DNA of 64,000 nucleotides from CAZICM01 sp964537685 (lineage in GTDB: Bacteria; Myxococcota_A; Polyangia; Polyangiales; Polyangiaceae). The stretch is from contig CAZICM010000012.1 of assembly GCA_964537685.1 (NCBI GenBank), positions 62,001 through 126,000 of the forward strand, written 5' to 3'. Shown here piece by piece: positions 39,938 through 48,465 of the stretch. The translations under genes and the position numbers were made by a program. Every line of letters begins with the position of its first letter. The first letter of the stretch is position 1. The notes below the pieces were generated by a model. The model did not search any database. It had not been told where the DNA came from and saw only the letters and a list, made by a program, of their open reading frames with translations.

Positions 39938-42900
39938 TTAGGCGGCGCGCTTGCGGCGTACGAGACGAACGACGCTGAGGGCGAGCATGGTCAGCGCGCT
40001 CCACCATCCAGCATTTCCAGCGGGCGATACGGGCTGAGCGGAGCAGATGAGTCCAGAGCCTTCGCCGTAATAAGCGGGCGGGAGAATATCGTCGCCGCCG
40101 TCCAGCGGATCGGTCCCGTTCTTGACTTCATCGCCATCCTTTACACCGCCCTTATCGGTATCGGGATCGTTGGGGTCGGTTTCGCCCATATCGACGGTGC
40201 CGTTGCCATTTTCATCTTCCTGACCGTCCAAGAGTCCGTCGTCATCGCTGTCGGGATTGGTGGGATCGGTCGTTCCATTGACTTCCGCGCCGTCGTTGAG
40301 GCCATCGTCGTCCGAATCGGGATCGTTGGGATCGGTCCCGGCTGCTTCCTCGTCGATGTCAGTGAGGCCATCGCCGTCGCTGTCCACCGGGGCCGTCATA
40401 TCGTCGGCGGGATTGAGCGGATCGAGTTCACCCGCATCGACCTTGCCGTCTTTGTTGGTGTCCTCGGTGCCATCATCCACACCGCCGTCATCCGTATCGG
40501 CATCGAGCGGATCGGTGGTGGTCATTGGATCGGCATCGGCGACGAAAATGGTCGGATCGGTATCCAAACCTTCGGGCGCGTCAAGACCCTTCTCCGTTCC
40601 ATCCTGGAGTCCATCGCCATCGGAATCGGCGCTTGTGGGATTGGTTTCTCCCATATCGACCATACCGTTGGCATTGGCATCCTCGGTTCCGTCGAGCAGG
40701 CCGTCGTCGTCTGAATCGTCGTCGAGGGGATTGGTGTTTCCATTGGTTTCGAGACCGTCATTCAAGCCGTCGTCATCGGTATCGGCATCGCGGGGATCGG
40801 TCTCGCCCACATCGACAACGCCGTCTTTATCGGCATCTTCAACGCCGTCATTCAGGCCATCGCCGTCCGTATCCGCGTTGTTGGGGTCAGTATTGGTATT
40901 GACCTCGAGACCGTCATTCAAGCCATCGCCATCGGTATCGGGGTTGTTCGGATCGGTACCGAGCGTGGTCTCTTCGGCATCTGTCAGGCCATCGCCGTCC
41001 GTATCGGGGGAATCATCGGCGGGATTCAGCGGATCGCCCTCGCCCGCGTCGACCTGGCCGTCCTTGTTGGTATCCTCAACGCCATCGGGAATACCGCCGT
41101 TATCGGTATCGGCATCGAGCGGATCGGTCGTTGTCGCGGGATCGGAATCCGGGATAAAGATGCCGGGGTTGGTATCCAAGCCCTGGGACATGGTGATACC
41201 GCTCTCGGTTCCATCCTGAATACCATCGCCGTCGGTGTCGATATTCATGGGATTGGTTTCTCCCATTCCCATATCGAAAACGCCGTTTCCATTGGCGTCT
41301 TCGGTACCGTCGATCAGGCCATCGTCGTCTGAATCGTCATCGAGCGGGTCGGTGGCGCCATTGGTTTCGATACCATCATTGAGGCCATCGTTATCGGTAT
41401 CGGCATCGCGGGGATCGGTCTCGCCCGGATCGACCATACCATCCTTGTCCGCATCTTCAACACCGTCATTCAGGCCATCGCCGTCGGTATCCGCGTTGTT
41501 GGGGTTGGTATTGGTATTGACTTCGAGGCCATCATTCAAGCCATCGCCGTCGGTATCGGGATTGTTGGGGTTGGTGCCGATATTGATTTCGGTCTGATCG
41601 CTCAGGCCATCGCCGTCGGTATCGACATCATCCGCGGGATTGAGAGGATCGCCCTCGCCCGGATCGATGGTGCCGTTGTGATTGATGTCCTCCAAACCAT
41701 CGGGAATACCGCCGTTATCGGTATCGGTATCGAGCGGATCGGTGGTTGTGGCTGGATTGGCATCGGGAACGAATACACCTAAATCCGTACCGGTGCCCTG
41801 AGGCATGGTAAGACCCAGCTCTGTCCCGTCCTGAATTCCATCGCCGTCGGTGTCGGGATTGGTGGCGCTGGTTTCGGTGGGATCGGCCACGCCGTTGGCA
41901 TTTGCGTCTTCGTTGCCATCGGTCAGGCCGTCGTTGTCCGTGTCTTGATCGAGAGGATTGGTCTCGCCTGGATCGAAAACACCGTCTTTGTCGGCATCTT
42001 CGATACCATCGGCCAAGCCGTCGTTATCGGTGTCCAGATCGAGCGGATCGGTCTCGCCTGGATCGACCACTCCATCCTTATCCGCGTCCTCGATACCGTC
42101 GTTGATACCATCGCCGTCTGTATCGGGATTGCGAGGATCGCTCTCTCCCGCGTCGACAATACCATCGTGATCCGCGTCTTCGATACCATCGGGAATGCCA
42201 TCGCCGTCGGTGTCGGGATTTAGACCATTGGTTTCGCCGGGATCGAAGGTGCCATCTTGGTCTGCGTCTTCGATACCATCGGGAATGCCATCGCCGTCGG
42301 TGTCGGGATTCGAGGGATCCAATTCGCCTGGATCGACCACTCCATCCTTGTCGATATCCTCGGTGCCGTCTTGAATGCCATCGCCGTCGGTGTCGGGGTT
42401 ATTTGGATCGGTCTCCCCCATATCGATGGCGCCGTCGGTGTCCGTGTCCTCCACGCCGTCGGGCAGGGTATCGTTATCTGAATCATTGTCCAAGGGATCG
42501 GTGGTCGTGGCCGGATCGGAATCGGGGATAAAGCCCGCGCCCGTATCCGGCGTTTGGGGCATGGTAAGACCAATTTCAGTTCCATCCTGAATCCCGTCGC
42601 CATCGCTGTCGGCATTGTTGGGATCGGTCTCTCCCACATCGATCAGACCGTCATGATCGGGGTCTTCATTTCCATCGGTGATACCATCGTCGTCTGAATC
42701 GGCATCGGTGGGATCGGTACCGCCCACACCGACTTCAACGCCATCCTGAATTCCATCGCCATCCGTGTCCGGATTGTTGGGATTGGTGCCGATCATGGTC
42801 TCAGTGCTATCCGAAAGACCATCGCCGTCGGTATCGATAAAGACCGCGCAAGTATTGGAAACGAGATCGCATGTTTCACCCACCGGACAATCCGCGGTGG

Positions 42901-43972
42901 TCACACAACCCACACAGACCGAGCCCGCGGGATTACACACGGGCGTCATACCACCGCAATCGGCATTGGTCACACAGCCCACGCAAGCCGGGATGGCGAC
43001 ATTGCACACGGGCGTCATGCCGCCGCAATCGGCATTATCGACACAGGGGACGCAGGCGCCGGTCGCTTGATTGCAATTGGGTGTCGCGCCCCCGCAATCC
43101 GCGTCCGTGGCACATCCAACGCATCCACCGGCGGCGAGATCGCATACAGGCGTGGCGGGTCCACAGGGCTGGCAAGTGGGACCACAGAGGGAAGGGGTAT
43201 TGCAGGTATGGCAGCCGGTTGCGTCACAGATATAGGGATCGCTGGCCAAGCCTGTGAGGGTCGTCTGGCCCGAGGGGGATAGATAGTCGGCGGTAAGATT
43301 TTGGGCATTGCTCGATGTACCGCAAACGAAGCGAAGGGGCGTCACGGCGGTCACGCCATAGGTTGCCATATCGCTGCGCTTGACCGCCCAGCTCAAGAAA
43401 TAGTCGGGCGTTCCGCCGAAGGTTGAACCGGCGACGATTTCATTGGCATAAGGCGGAGGTCCAAAGGCATCGTAGGCGAGAAGAGGAACCTCGGCTTTTT
43501 CCTGGGGATCGTTTAGCGAGGTCGTGCTCAGATTTTGATTGATTTCGACCGCGTCGGGATTCGCAATACCGCTCACGGCGAGTGAAAACTGATAGTCCAC
43601 CATCGGCGTTACCGCATTGGTATTGAGCAGGCACGCCCATCCAAAGGGCGCGTAGTTGGAAGGACTTTGAAGCGCAGAGCTTCCGATGCGGATACGCATA
43701 TACAAAAAGTCCGCATCGCTTCCGATAAACGAAGTAGGCGTCGTGGCGTCGCCGCACAGATCGCGATTGGAATCGTTGTTTCCTTGCTGAGGATCCGCCA
43801 GCGGATCGTGCAGACTGCTATTCAACTGGGTCAGCGGAATCCAGTTGACTCCGGCGAAATTCGGTGTCTGCGCCGAAGCCGTTCCTTCCAGGGCTGGCAA
43901 GAGCAAACACACCGCAGCCAGCGCACCTCCCACACGGCACTCCGCCCTCAACAAAAATTTTGATCTTCGCAT
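39938..43972 (-). CDS. Giant thrombospondin type-3 repeat protein with MYXO-CTERM-like anchor
   Basis: A 1344-residue secreted protein. Signal peptide ends TASAQ; residues ~30-245 are an N-terminal domain; ~250-365 is Cys-rich (CVGCVTNADCGGMTP repeated). The bulk (~370-1290) is about forty calcium-type repeats of the form D-x-D-G-D-G-x-x-D (DTDGDGIPDG, DADKDGVVD). Longer modules of about 202 residues are duplicated almost unchanged. The C-terminus has a Cys (ICSAQ), a hydrophobic helix and RRKR, a MYXO-CTERM-like sorting signal. Likely a Ca-rich, elongated cell-surface protein. AAGGAG stands eight bases before the ATG. Confidence 0.9.
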   Translation of the reverse strand: MRRSKFLLRAECRVGGALAAVCLLLPALEGTASAQTPNFAGVNWIPLTQLNSSLHDPLADPQQGNNDSNRDLCGDATTPTSFIGSDADFLYMRIRIGSSALQSPSNYAPFGWACLLNTNAVTPMVDYQFSLAVSGIANPDAVEINQNLSTTSLNDPQEKAEVPLLAYDAFGPPPYANEIVAGSTFGGTPDYFLSWAVKRSDMATYGVTAVTPLRFVCGTSSNAQNLTADYLSPSGQTTLTGLASDPYICDATGCHTCNTPSLCGPTCQPCGPATPVCDLAAGGCVGCATDADCGGATPNCNQATGACVPCVDNADCGGMTPVCNVAIPACVGCVTNADCGGMTPVCNPAGSVCVGCVTTADCPVGETCDLVSNTCAVFIDTDGDGLSDSTETMIGTNPNNPDTDGDGIQDGVEVGVGGTDPTDADSDDDGITDGNEDPDHDGLIDVGETDPNNADSDGDGIQDGTEIGLTMPQTPDTGAGFIPDSDPATTTDPLDNDSDNDTLPDGVEDTDTDGAIDMGETDPNNPDTDGDGIQDGTEDIDKDGVVDPGELDPSNPDTDGDGIPDGIEDADQDGTFDPGETNGLNPDTDGDGIPDGIEDADHDGIVDAGESDPRNPDTDGDGINDGIEDADKDGVVDPGETDPLDLDTDNDGLADGIEDADKDGVFDPGETNPLDQDTDNDGLTDGNEDANANGVADPTETSATNPDTDGDGIQDGTELGLTMPQGTGTDLGVFVPDANPATTTDPLDTDTDNGGIPDGLEDINHNGTIDPGEGDPLNPADDVDTDGDGLSDQTEINIGTNPNNPDTDGDGLNDGLEVNTNTNPNNADTDGDGLNDGVEDADKDGMVDPGETDPRDADTDNDGLNDGIETNGATDPLDDDSDDDGLIDGTEDANGNGVFDMGMGETNPMNIDTDGDGIQDGTESGITMSQGLDTNPGIFIPDSDPATTTDPLDADTDNGGIPDGVEDTNKDGQVDAGEGDPLNPADDSPDTDGDGLTDAEETTLGTDPNNPDTDGDGLNDGLEVNTNTDPNNADTDGDGLNDGVEDADKDGVVDVGETDPRDADTDDDGLNDGLETNGNTNPLDDDSDDDGLLDGTEDANANGMVDMGETNPTSADSDGDGLQDGTEKGLDAPEGLDTDPTIFVADADPMTTTDPLDADTDDGGVDDGTEDTNKDGKVDAGELDPLNPADDMTAPVDSDGDGLTDIDEEAAGTDPNDPDSDDDGLNDGAEVNGTTDPTNPDSDDDGLLDGQEDENGNGTVDMGETDPNDPDTDKGGVKDGDEVKNGTDPLDGGDDILPPAYYGEGSGLICSAQPVSPAGNAGWWSALTMLALSVVRLVRRKRAA
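40500..41760. repeat. Duplicated ~605-bp modules in the type-3-repeat gene
   Basis: The words coding TTTDPLD and the following 'GGxxDG' recur near 40520, 41130, 41740 and 42500, that is roughly every 605 bp for the first three. The modules at 40.5-41.1, 41.1-41.7 and 41.7-42.5 kb read nearly the same in order (TTTDPLD, VNTNT, DADKDG, DDDSDDDGL, DMGETNP), so this is a higher-order tandem array prone to recombination. Confidence 0.7.
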
Positions 43973-44446
43973 CGAAACGACTCCTTGTTAAAAAAGCCCA
44001 TTCCTCATCTCTTCTTCGGGTATCGCAAAAGCCTTACCACAAAGCATTGATTCCGCTCCATAGCGAAACGTGGGAAGATCAAGCCTTCGCTTCGTGAGCC
44101 ATTGCGTCGTCTCCCCATACTTCTGTGGACAGAAGACTACAAACGCGGTCTTTGCGTCTCAGTTCCACGACCAGAGCACAAAGAAATCGTTCGAATAAGG
44201 CTTGTCTAAGGATTGCCTATACCCTACGAAATCCGCTGGGTGAAGAGAACAAACATTGAACAACAATTGCCGCTCATCACCCCACAAGGGAGACTCATCT
44301 CCACGAAACCTTCACAATTCAATCACGCGATCATCGACTACAGTGCAAACAACACTGGCAAAGTCCGGACTGCGTTGGAAATGCCCAGATACGATTTAGA
44401 CATATCTGGACATGTATCCAATAAAGCCTGCAACAAGGATAACAAC
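43973..44446. other. 474-bp intergenic region between the repeat gene and uppS
   Basis: The two genes diverge here, so this stretch must hold both promoters. I see no RNA gene, repeat or convincing ORF. The uppS frame is open from 44213 but the extra 78 residues are unlike any UppS N-terminus. AAGGAT is six bases before the uppS ATG. No -35/-10 pair is clear enough to name. Confidence 0.5.
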
Positions 44447-45172
44447 ATGAATAAACTTCCTCGACATATCGGAATCATCCTGGACGGAAACGGCCGCTGG
44501 GCCACACAGCGGGGCCTGCCCCGAACCCGCGGCCATGAAGAAGGAGCGAAAGCCGTCCGGGTGGCTGTCCAAGCCTGCAGGGAGCGGGGCATTCCCTTTG
44601 TGTCGCTCTATGCGTTTAGCGTGGCCAATTGGTCGCGCCCCAAAGAGGAAGTCGATCATTTAATGCGTATTTGCGCCTCATTCGCCGAACAAGAGCGAGA
44701 GGAGCTCATTGCGCGGGGAATTCGCGTTCGCATTATCGGCGAGCTGGACGAGGTGCCCACGCGGACGCGGCGAACGATTGAGCGATTGGTGGAAGACACG
44801 GCGTCTGGGCGGGAAATGACCTTGTCTTTAGCGCTGAGCTATGGAGGAAGGCGCGAGCTGGTGGGCGCGGTTCGGGCCATTGCGGCGAGAGCGCTGACGG
44901 GGACTTTGATTCCCGAGGAAATTACCGAGGCTTCGCTTCGCAGCTACATGAGCACGGCTGATATTCCCGATCCCGATTTGATTGTTCGCACGGGCGGAGA
45001 GCGGCGATTGAGCGATTTCTTATTGTTTGAAGCGGCTTATGCCGAGCTCTTTTTCACGGACACGCTTTGGCCGGATTTTAATGAAGCCCTTTTAGATGAA
45101 GCGCTTTCGATGTATGCGCGCCGGCAGCGCCGCTATGGCCGCACGGGCGAGCAACTTGTGGCCTCAGTATAA
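44447..45172 (+). CDS. uppS: Undecaprenyl diphosphate synthase (isoprenyl transferase)
   Basis: A 241-residue cis-prenyltransferase. HIGIILDGNGRWA with the catalytic Asp, AFSVANWSRP, and RTGGERRLSDFLLFEAAYAELFF are all present. It condenses isopentenyl diphosphates onto farnesyl diphosphate to make the C55 lipid carrier for peptidoglycan and O-antigen. The usual RTSGE is RTGGE here. It lacks the common neighbour cdsA; a small SRPBCC membrane protein follows instead. The start at 44447 has AAGGAT at six bases and matches the family length. Confidence 0.95.
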   Translation: MNKLPRHIGIILDGNGRWATQRGLPRTRGHEEGAKAVRVAVQACRERGIPFVSLYAFSVANWSRPKEEVDHLMRICASFAEQEREELIARGIRVRIIGELDEVPTRTRRTIERLVEDTASGREMTLSLALSYGGRRELVGAVRAIAARALTGTLIPEEITEASLRSYMSTADIPDPDLIVRTGGERRLSDFLLFEAAYAELFFTDTLWPDFNEALLDEALSMYARRQRRYGRTGEQLVASV

Positions 45173-45247
45173 TAGAATAATAGAAGAAGAACATGGTCGT
45201 CGTGCTTTCGAATAACGATTGAATTCCCACCGAAAGCATGCCAAAAA

Positions 45248-45282
45248 GCCTCCATCACGAGCACATCATTGAATGTGGAGGC
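45248..45282 (+). promoter_or_regulatory. Inverted repeat covering the SRPBCC ribosome-binding site
   Basis: GCCTCCA (45248-45254) and TGGAGGC (45276-45282) pair perfectly across a 21-base loop. The second arm includes the Shine-Dalgarno GGAGG, four to five bases before the ATG at 45286. In RNA this would sequester the ribosome site. The loop is long, so its stability is uncertain. Confidence 0.4.
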
Positions 45283-45285
45283 GCA

Positions 45286-45840
45286 ATGAAACTTTGGAAG
45301 AAGATTTTGCTGGGCATCGCGGCGCTTGTCGCGCTGCTGTTGGTTATCGCCTTGTTTTTGCCCTCGAAATGGAGGGTCGAACGTTCGGTCAGCATCGCAT
45401 CCAAACCCGAACGAATCCTGCCACTGATTGCCGATTTACATCAATGGAAGGATTGGGCTGCCTGGAACAACCAAATGGATCCCACCATGCAAACGACCTA
45501 TTCGGGCAGTGCCCAAGGCGCAGGCGCAACCATGAGCTGGAAGGGCGAAAAAATGGGGTTTGGAACGCTTACGATCACCGAAGCCGATCCGGTAAAAGGC
45601 GTCCGTTACGACATGAAAATGGAGGAGCAGCAGACGCCTGCTCATGGCCAATTCAATTTCTCGGCCGACGGCGAAGGCACCAAAGTGACGTGGATTGACG
45701 AAGGCGATATGGGGATGTTTTTGCCGGGGAGATATTTTGTTTCAATGCTGGAGAAACAATTGGGGGAACACTTTGAGATTGGATTGAATAATCTTAAAAA
45801 ACTCGCCGAGGCGCCGGCGGCTCCCAAACCAAATCCCTAA
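45286..45840 (+). CDS. SRPBCC-family membrane-anchored protein
   Basis: A 184-residue protein with one N-terminal transmembrane helix (ILLGIAALVALLLVIALFLP) and then a START/SRPBCC ligand-binding fold: VERSVSIASKPERILPLIADLHQWKDWAAWN, later KVTWIDEGDMG and a C-terminal helix. Proteins of this shape are common and mostly of unknown function. GGAGG precedes the ATG at 45286. Its stop overlaps the convergent glutathione peroxidase gene by four bases. Confidence 0.85.
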   Translation: MKLWKKILLGIAALVALLLVIALFLPSKWRVERSVSIASKPERILPLIADLHQWKDWAAWNNQMDPTMQTTYSGSAQGAGATMSWKGEKMGFGTLTITEADPVKGVRYDMKMEEQQTPAHGQFNFSADGEGTKVTWIDEGDMGMFLPGRYFVSMLEKQLGEHFEIGLNNLKKLAEAPAAPKPNP

Positions 45841-46643
45841 GGCTTTGGTTTGGCGAGTTCGGCCTTAATCGCCACCACAATCGGATTGGTGTCAAAACTA
45901 TCATTGGCATTGAGAGGATCGTCGCCTGGATAAACCGGGCTATCCCAATGCGCAACCAGCGTCCCATCCCGGCCGATTAAATACTTGTGAAAATTCCATG
46001 TGGGAGCGATGCCGGATGCCGGGCCGGGATTGGTCTGCGAAAGCAGCCATTGCCAAACCGGCTGACGATTTGCGCCAATCACATGATCGATTGCAAATTG
46101 ATCGAATGTAATACCATATTTATCTGTACAACCGTCAATCTGACCGGGATCACCGCCTTGCATACCGAAATCGTTGCTTAAAAACCCAAGAACACGCAGA
46201 CCATCTTGCTTAAACGTCTCCTCCAAGACCTGGAGGCCGCCCATTTGGGGCGTATAGCCTCAAGCAGCCGCCGTGTTCACAATCAGCATCACCTCCCCCC
46301 GGTATTGGCACATCGAAACCGGATCGAGGATGTCAATGTTCAGCGACTCCGCGCTCTTTTCAAAGATACTTCCGGGCGCCGCGGGCGGATCGCACTTAAA
46401 GGCCGGCACGCTTCCTCCCGAGCCTCCGCCTCCCATCGTGCCCGAACTCGAGGAGCCTGTCCCCGAAGTCGATGTACCCGAAGATGAAGACGAAGCCATC
46501 ATCGAAGATCCCGTGCTTCCGCCTGTGCCGCTCGAACCAGCGCCGCCTGATGACGACGAAGCGGCTCCACCATCACAGGCGACGGCCACCGCTGAAAAGG
46601 CAAGGAGCGTTGTCCATGCCGATGTATTTACCCATGAATTCAT
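45837..46643 (-). CDS. Selenocysteine-containing glutathione peroxidase lipoprotein (in-frame TGA)
   Basis: Two frames in the same phase, 46643-46263 and 46259-45837, are separated by one TGA at 46262-46260. Read through, they give a 268-residue protein: lipobox AVAVAC, a Ser/Gly tether (~25-80), then a thioredoxin-fold peroxidase domain with LIVNTAAA-U-GYTPQ (Sec128), FGMQGG (Gln162) and TWNFHKYLIG (Trp216-Asn217). That is the whole glutathione-peroxidase tetrad with selenocysteine at the catalytic site. A hairpin suited to bSECIS lies 29 bases after the TGA. The upstream part has GGAGGTG eight bases before its ATG; the downstream part has no good ribosome site. Treat as one gene, reducing hydroperoxides at the envelope. 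Needs selA/selB/selC elsewhere. Confidence 0.87.
46220..46236 (-). promoter_or_regulatory. Bacterial SECIS-like hairpin downstream of the TGA
   Basis: On the coding (minus) strand CCTCCA-GGTCT-TGGAGG forms a perfect 6-bp stem with a 5-base loop starting with GG. The loop begins 29 bases after the TGA; bacterial SECIS elements are described as having the apical loop about 16-37 bases after UGA with a G in the first two loop positions. A second small hairpin (CGCCC-CAAAT-GGGCG) lies between the two. Confidence 0.7.
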
Positions 46644-46721
46644 TCGATTGCACCTCCAAAGAAATAAACACCAATCCTACAATATTTTGCCATTAAAAAC
46701 ATTAAAACATTAAAAACGCCT

Positions 46722-47204
46722 TTATTGAGCCCAGAGTTCGATCTGAGCCTTACCGCCCCCGGGCAAATTGCCGTACTTAAAATGCACAACCTTTAGAATG
46801 CGCTTATCGCCCGGCAAATCGATCACACGGCTGCGGGTATTTTCACCGAAGACATGGCGCACACCCGGCGAAAAATGCTCGCCGTTCCCAAACTCCACAT
46901 CAATATCGAACATCTCCAGCGCGCTGTGCTCCACAACCACCATAATGCGCTGAAAACGCCCCTCTGCCCTCGTTACAGCGATCACATCGTGATCGGCTCC
47001 GCCGTGAACAATACGCTCACCCAGCTTTTCCCAGCCGGTCCTCGATTCGACCTGCTTGTCGCGCACATCATCCCTGCGCTCGGCCGCAATCTCACTCTGG
47101 GCATTGCCAGGAGGCGGAGGAGGAGGCCGATGCCGATGACCGCCTCCGCATCCAAACAGGAGCGCCGAACCTAAAACCACCGCAATTCCAAGCGTTTTGC
47201 TCAT
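46722..47204 (-). CDS. Small lipoprotein, DUF2541-like
   Basis: A 160-residue lipoprotein. Signal peptide ends LLFGC; a His/Pro-rich spacer follows (GGGHRHRPPPPPP). The mature part has WEKLGERIVHGGADHDVIAV, VEFGNG and RVIDLPGDKRILKVVHFKYGN, a beta-sandwich-like pattern seen in DUF2541 proteins; match is by eye. Function unknown. It lies 78 bp upstream of the peroxidase gene in the same direction, so they may be cotranscribed. Confidence 0.7.
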   Translation of the reverse strand: MSKTLGIAVVLGSALLFGCGGGHRHRPPPPPPGNAQSEIAAERRDDVRDKQVESRTGWEKLGERIVHGGADHDVIAVTRAEGRFQRIMVVVEHSALEMFDIDVEFGNGEHFSPGVRHVFGENTRSRVIDLPGDKRILKVVHFKYGNLPGGGKAQIELWAQ

Positions 47205-47331
47205 CGTTCAAACCTTTATCTAGGCATTCCAAAAGGGATCTGCCCCCGCCCCCGCAGCGCCCAAAGCCCGCGAAAACGCCAAGCCTATTCAAAGTGCCTA
47301 GGCGCATCAAGATTCGGCCGCGTTGGCGGCG
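47205..47331. other. Gap with a long inverted repeat
   Basis: CTAGGCA (47220-47226) and TGCCTAG (47295-47301) are inverted copies about 68 bases apart around a C-rich stretch. No gene is seen. It may be chance. Confidence 0.3.
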
Positions 47332-48465
47332 CTAACTGTCCTCAAATACCCATGGATGAGCGCTAAAGACGAGCGCGTCCAGCAAATGCTCGCTCCGCAC
47401 ACCCAAAAGCTCGGGCATGCCGCTCCGAACCCGAAGCGTTCCACCCGCGTCTTCAAAACCACAGGCCCGCGCCGACAAAACACTGCCAACCTGCCACAAA
47501 TACTCGGCCGGCGTTTGACCGGAAGGCCGCAGAACCACCCGCTTCTGTGTCCGGAGCCGCTCGCCCAGCTCAATCATTCGCAAATCTTCGAGCGGATGCG
47601 TCATTACATGGCTATCCACACCCGCGCACAGCTTCACGCCCGCCTGAAACATCGGCCCCACGGGCGCCAAACCATCGCCCAAATCCCGCTCCGTCGTCGG
47701 ACATAGGCACACCCACGCTCCGTTTTGCCCCAACAGCGCAGGCTCGTGAGCTGCCAAATGGGTCGCGTGTACCGCCACGAAACGCGAATTCACAAGCCCC
47801 GCCTCGGCCACCAATTCCACGGGCCGCTTCGAGGTCTCTTCCAAACACGCTTCGATCTCGGCCGGCTGCTCGGCAATATGCATATGCACCGGTATCCCGC
47901 GCTCCGATGCAAAACGCGCGATTTCTGGCAGCCACTCCGGCATCACAGCTCTAACACTATGAGGCGCTATGCCAATCCGTACAGATTTATCGCCTGCATA
48001 ACGCTTTTGTAGCTCGTCAATATCTTTAAATGCATCCTCCAAGCGGGTCTCCGAAAAACGCTTTTGAGCTCCCTCCGGCGGCCTGTTCCGCCCCGCCCGT
48101 CCATACACCACACGGAGAAGTGAAATGCGCAGCCCCGCATCCTTCGCGGCCCGGATAACGGTATCCGATAACAGCGTCCTATCCGAATAGGGCGAGCCAT
48201 TCCGATCGTGGTGCACATAATGAAATTCACCCACGGTGCGCACACCCGCCCGGTAAAGCTCGCGATAGGCGAGCAATGAAATCGAATATAAACTCTCGGG
48301 CGAAAGCTCTTCGGCGAGCTTATACATCGCCGTGCGCCAAGACCAAAAATCATCGGTTCCCAGAGGCCCCGGCCTTTGAGTATCGCCCCGGAGACCCCGC
48401 TGAAATGCATGCGAATGCGCCGTGGCCAGCGCGGGGAATTCAATTTGATCGAATTGATCCTCCAT
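47332..48465 (-). CDS. hutF: Formimidoylglutamate deiminase-like amidohydrolase (HutF-like), short N-terminus
   Basis: A 377-residue amidohydrolase. HSHAFQRGLRG (metal HxH), FWSWRTAMY, EFHYVHHDRNGSPY, APHSVRAV, HMHIAEQPAE, CPTTERDLGDG and GVDSHV give the catalytic metal ligands and HutF-type residues. HutF removes the imino nitrogen from N-formimidoyl-glutamate in one branch of histidine breakdown. Most HutF proteins are ~450 residues and have an N-terminal beta segment before the HSHAFQR; this gene starts only ~18 residues before it. No other hut genes are near. It overlaps the upstream sulfatase-like gene by one base (TGATG), so it is translationally coupled. Confidence 0.78.
   Translation of the reverse strand: MEDQFDQIEFPALATAHSHAFQRGLRGDTQRPGPLGTDDFWSWRTAMYKLAEELSPESLYSISLLAYRELYRAGVRTVGEFHYVHHDRNGSPYSDRTLLSDTVIRAAKDAGLRISLLRVVYGRAGRNRPPEGAQKRFSETRLEDAFKDIDELQKRYAGDKSVRIGIAPHSVRAVMPEWLPEIARFASERGIPVHMHIAEQPAEIEACLEETSKRPVELVAEAGLVNSRFVAVHATHLAAHEPALLGQNGAWVCLCPTTERDLGDGLAPVGPMFQAGVKLCAGVDSHVMTHPLEDLRMIELGERLRTQKRVVLRPSGQTPAEYLWQVGSVLSARACGFEDAGGTLRVRSGMPELLGVRSEHLLDALVFSAHPWVFEDS

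Noticed and set aside
40000..43200. Long plus-strand ORFs opposite the type-3-repeat gene
   Set aside because: They are shadows of the repetitive Asp/Gly-rich coding sequence, have no start or domain sense, and the minus frame has signal peptide, motifs and a good ribosome site.
44100..44250. tRNA-like GTTCGAATAAG stretch upstream of uppS
   Set aside because: No cloverleaf or acceptor stem forms around it.
44213..44446. N-terminal extension of UppS from the upstream in-frame start
   Set aside because: The added 78 residues have no family resemblance and the ATG at 44447 has a proper ribosome site and normal length.
45837..46643. Reading the peroxidase as two separate genes or a frameshifted pseudogene
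   Set aside because: The break is a single in-frame TGA at the catalytic position, both halves share one frame, the motif continues across it, and only the upstream part has a ribosome site. Recoding explains this better than mutation.
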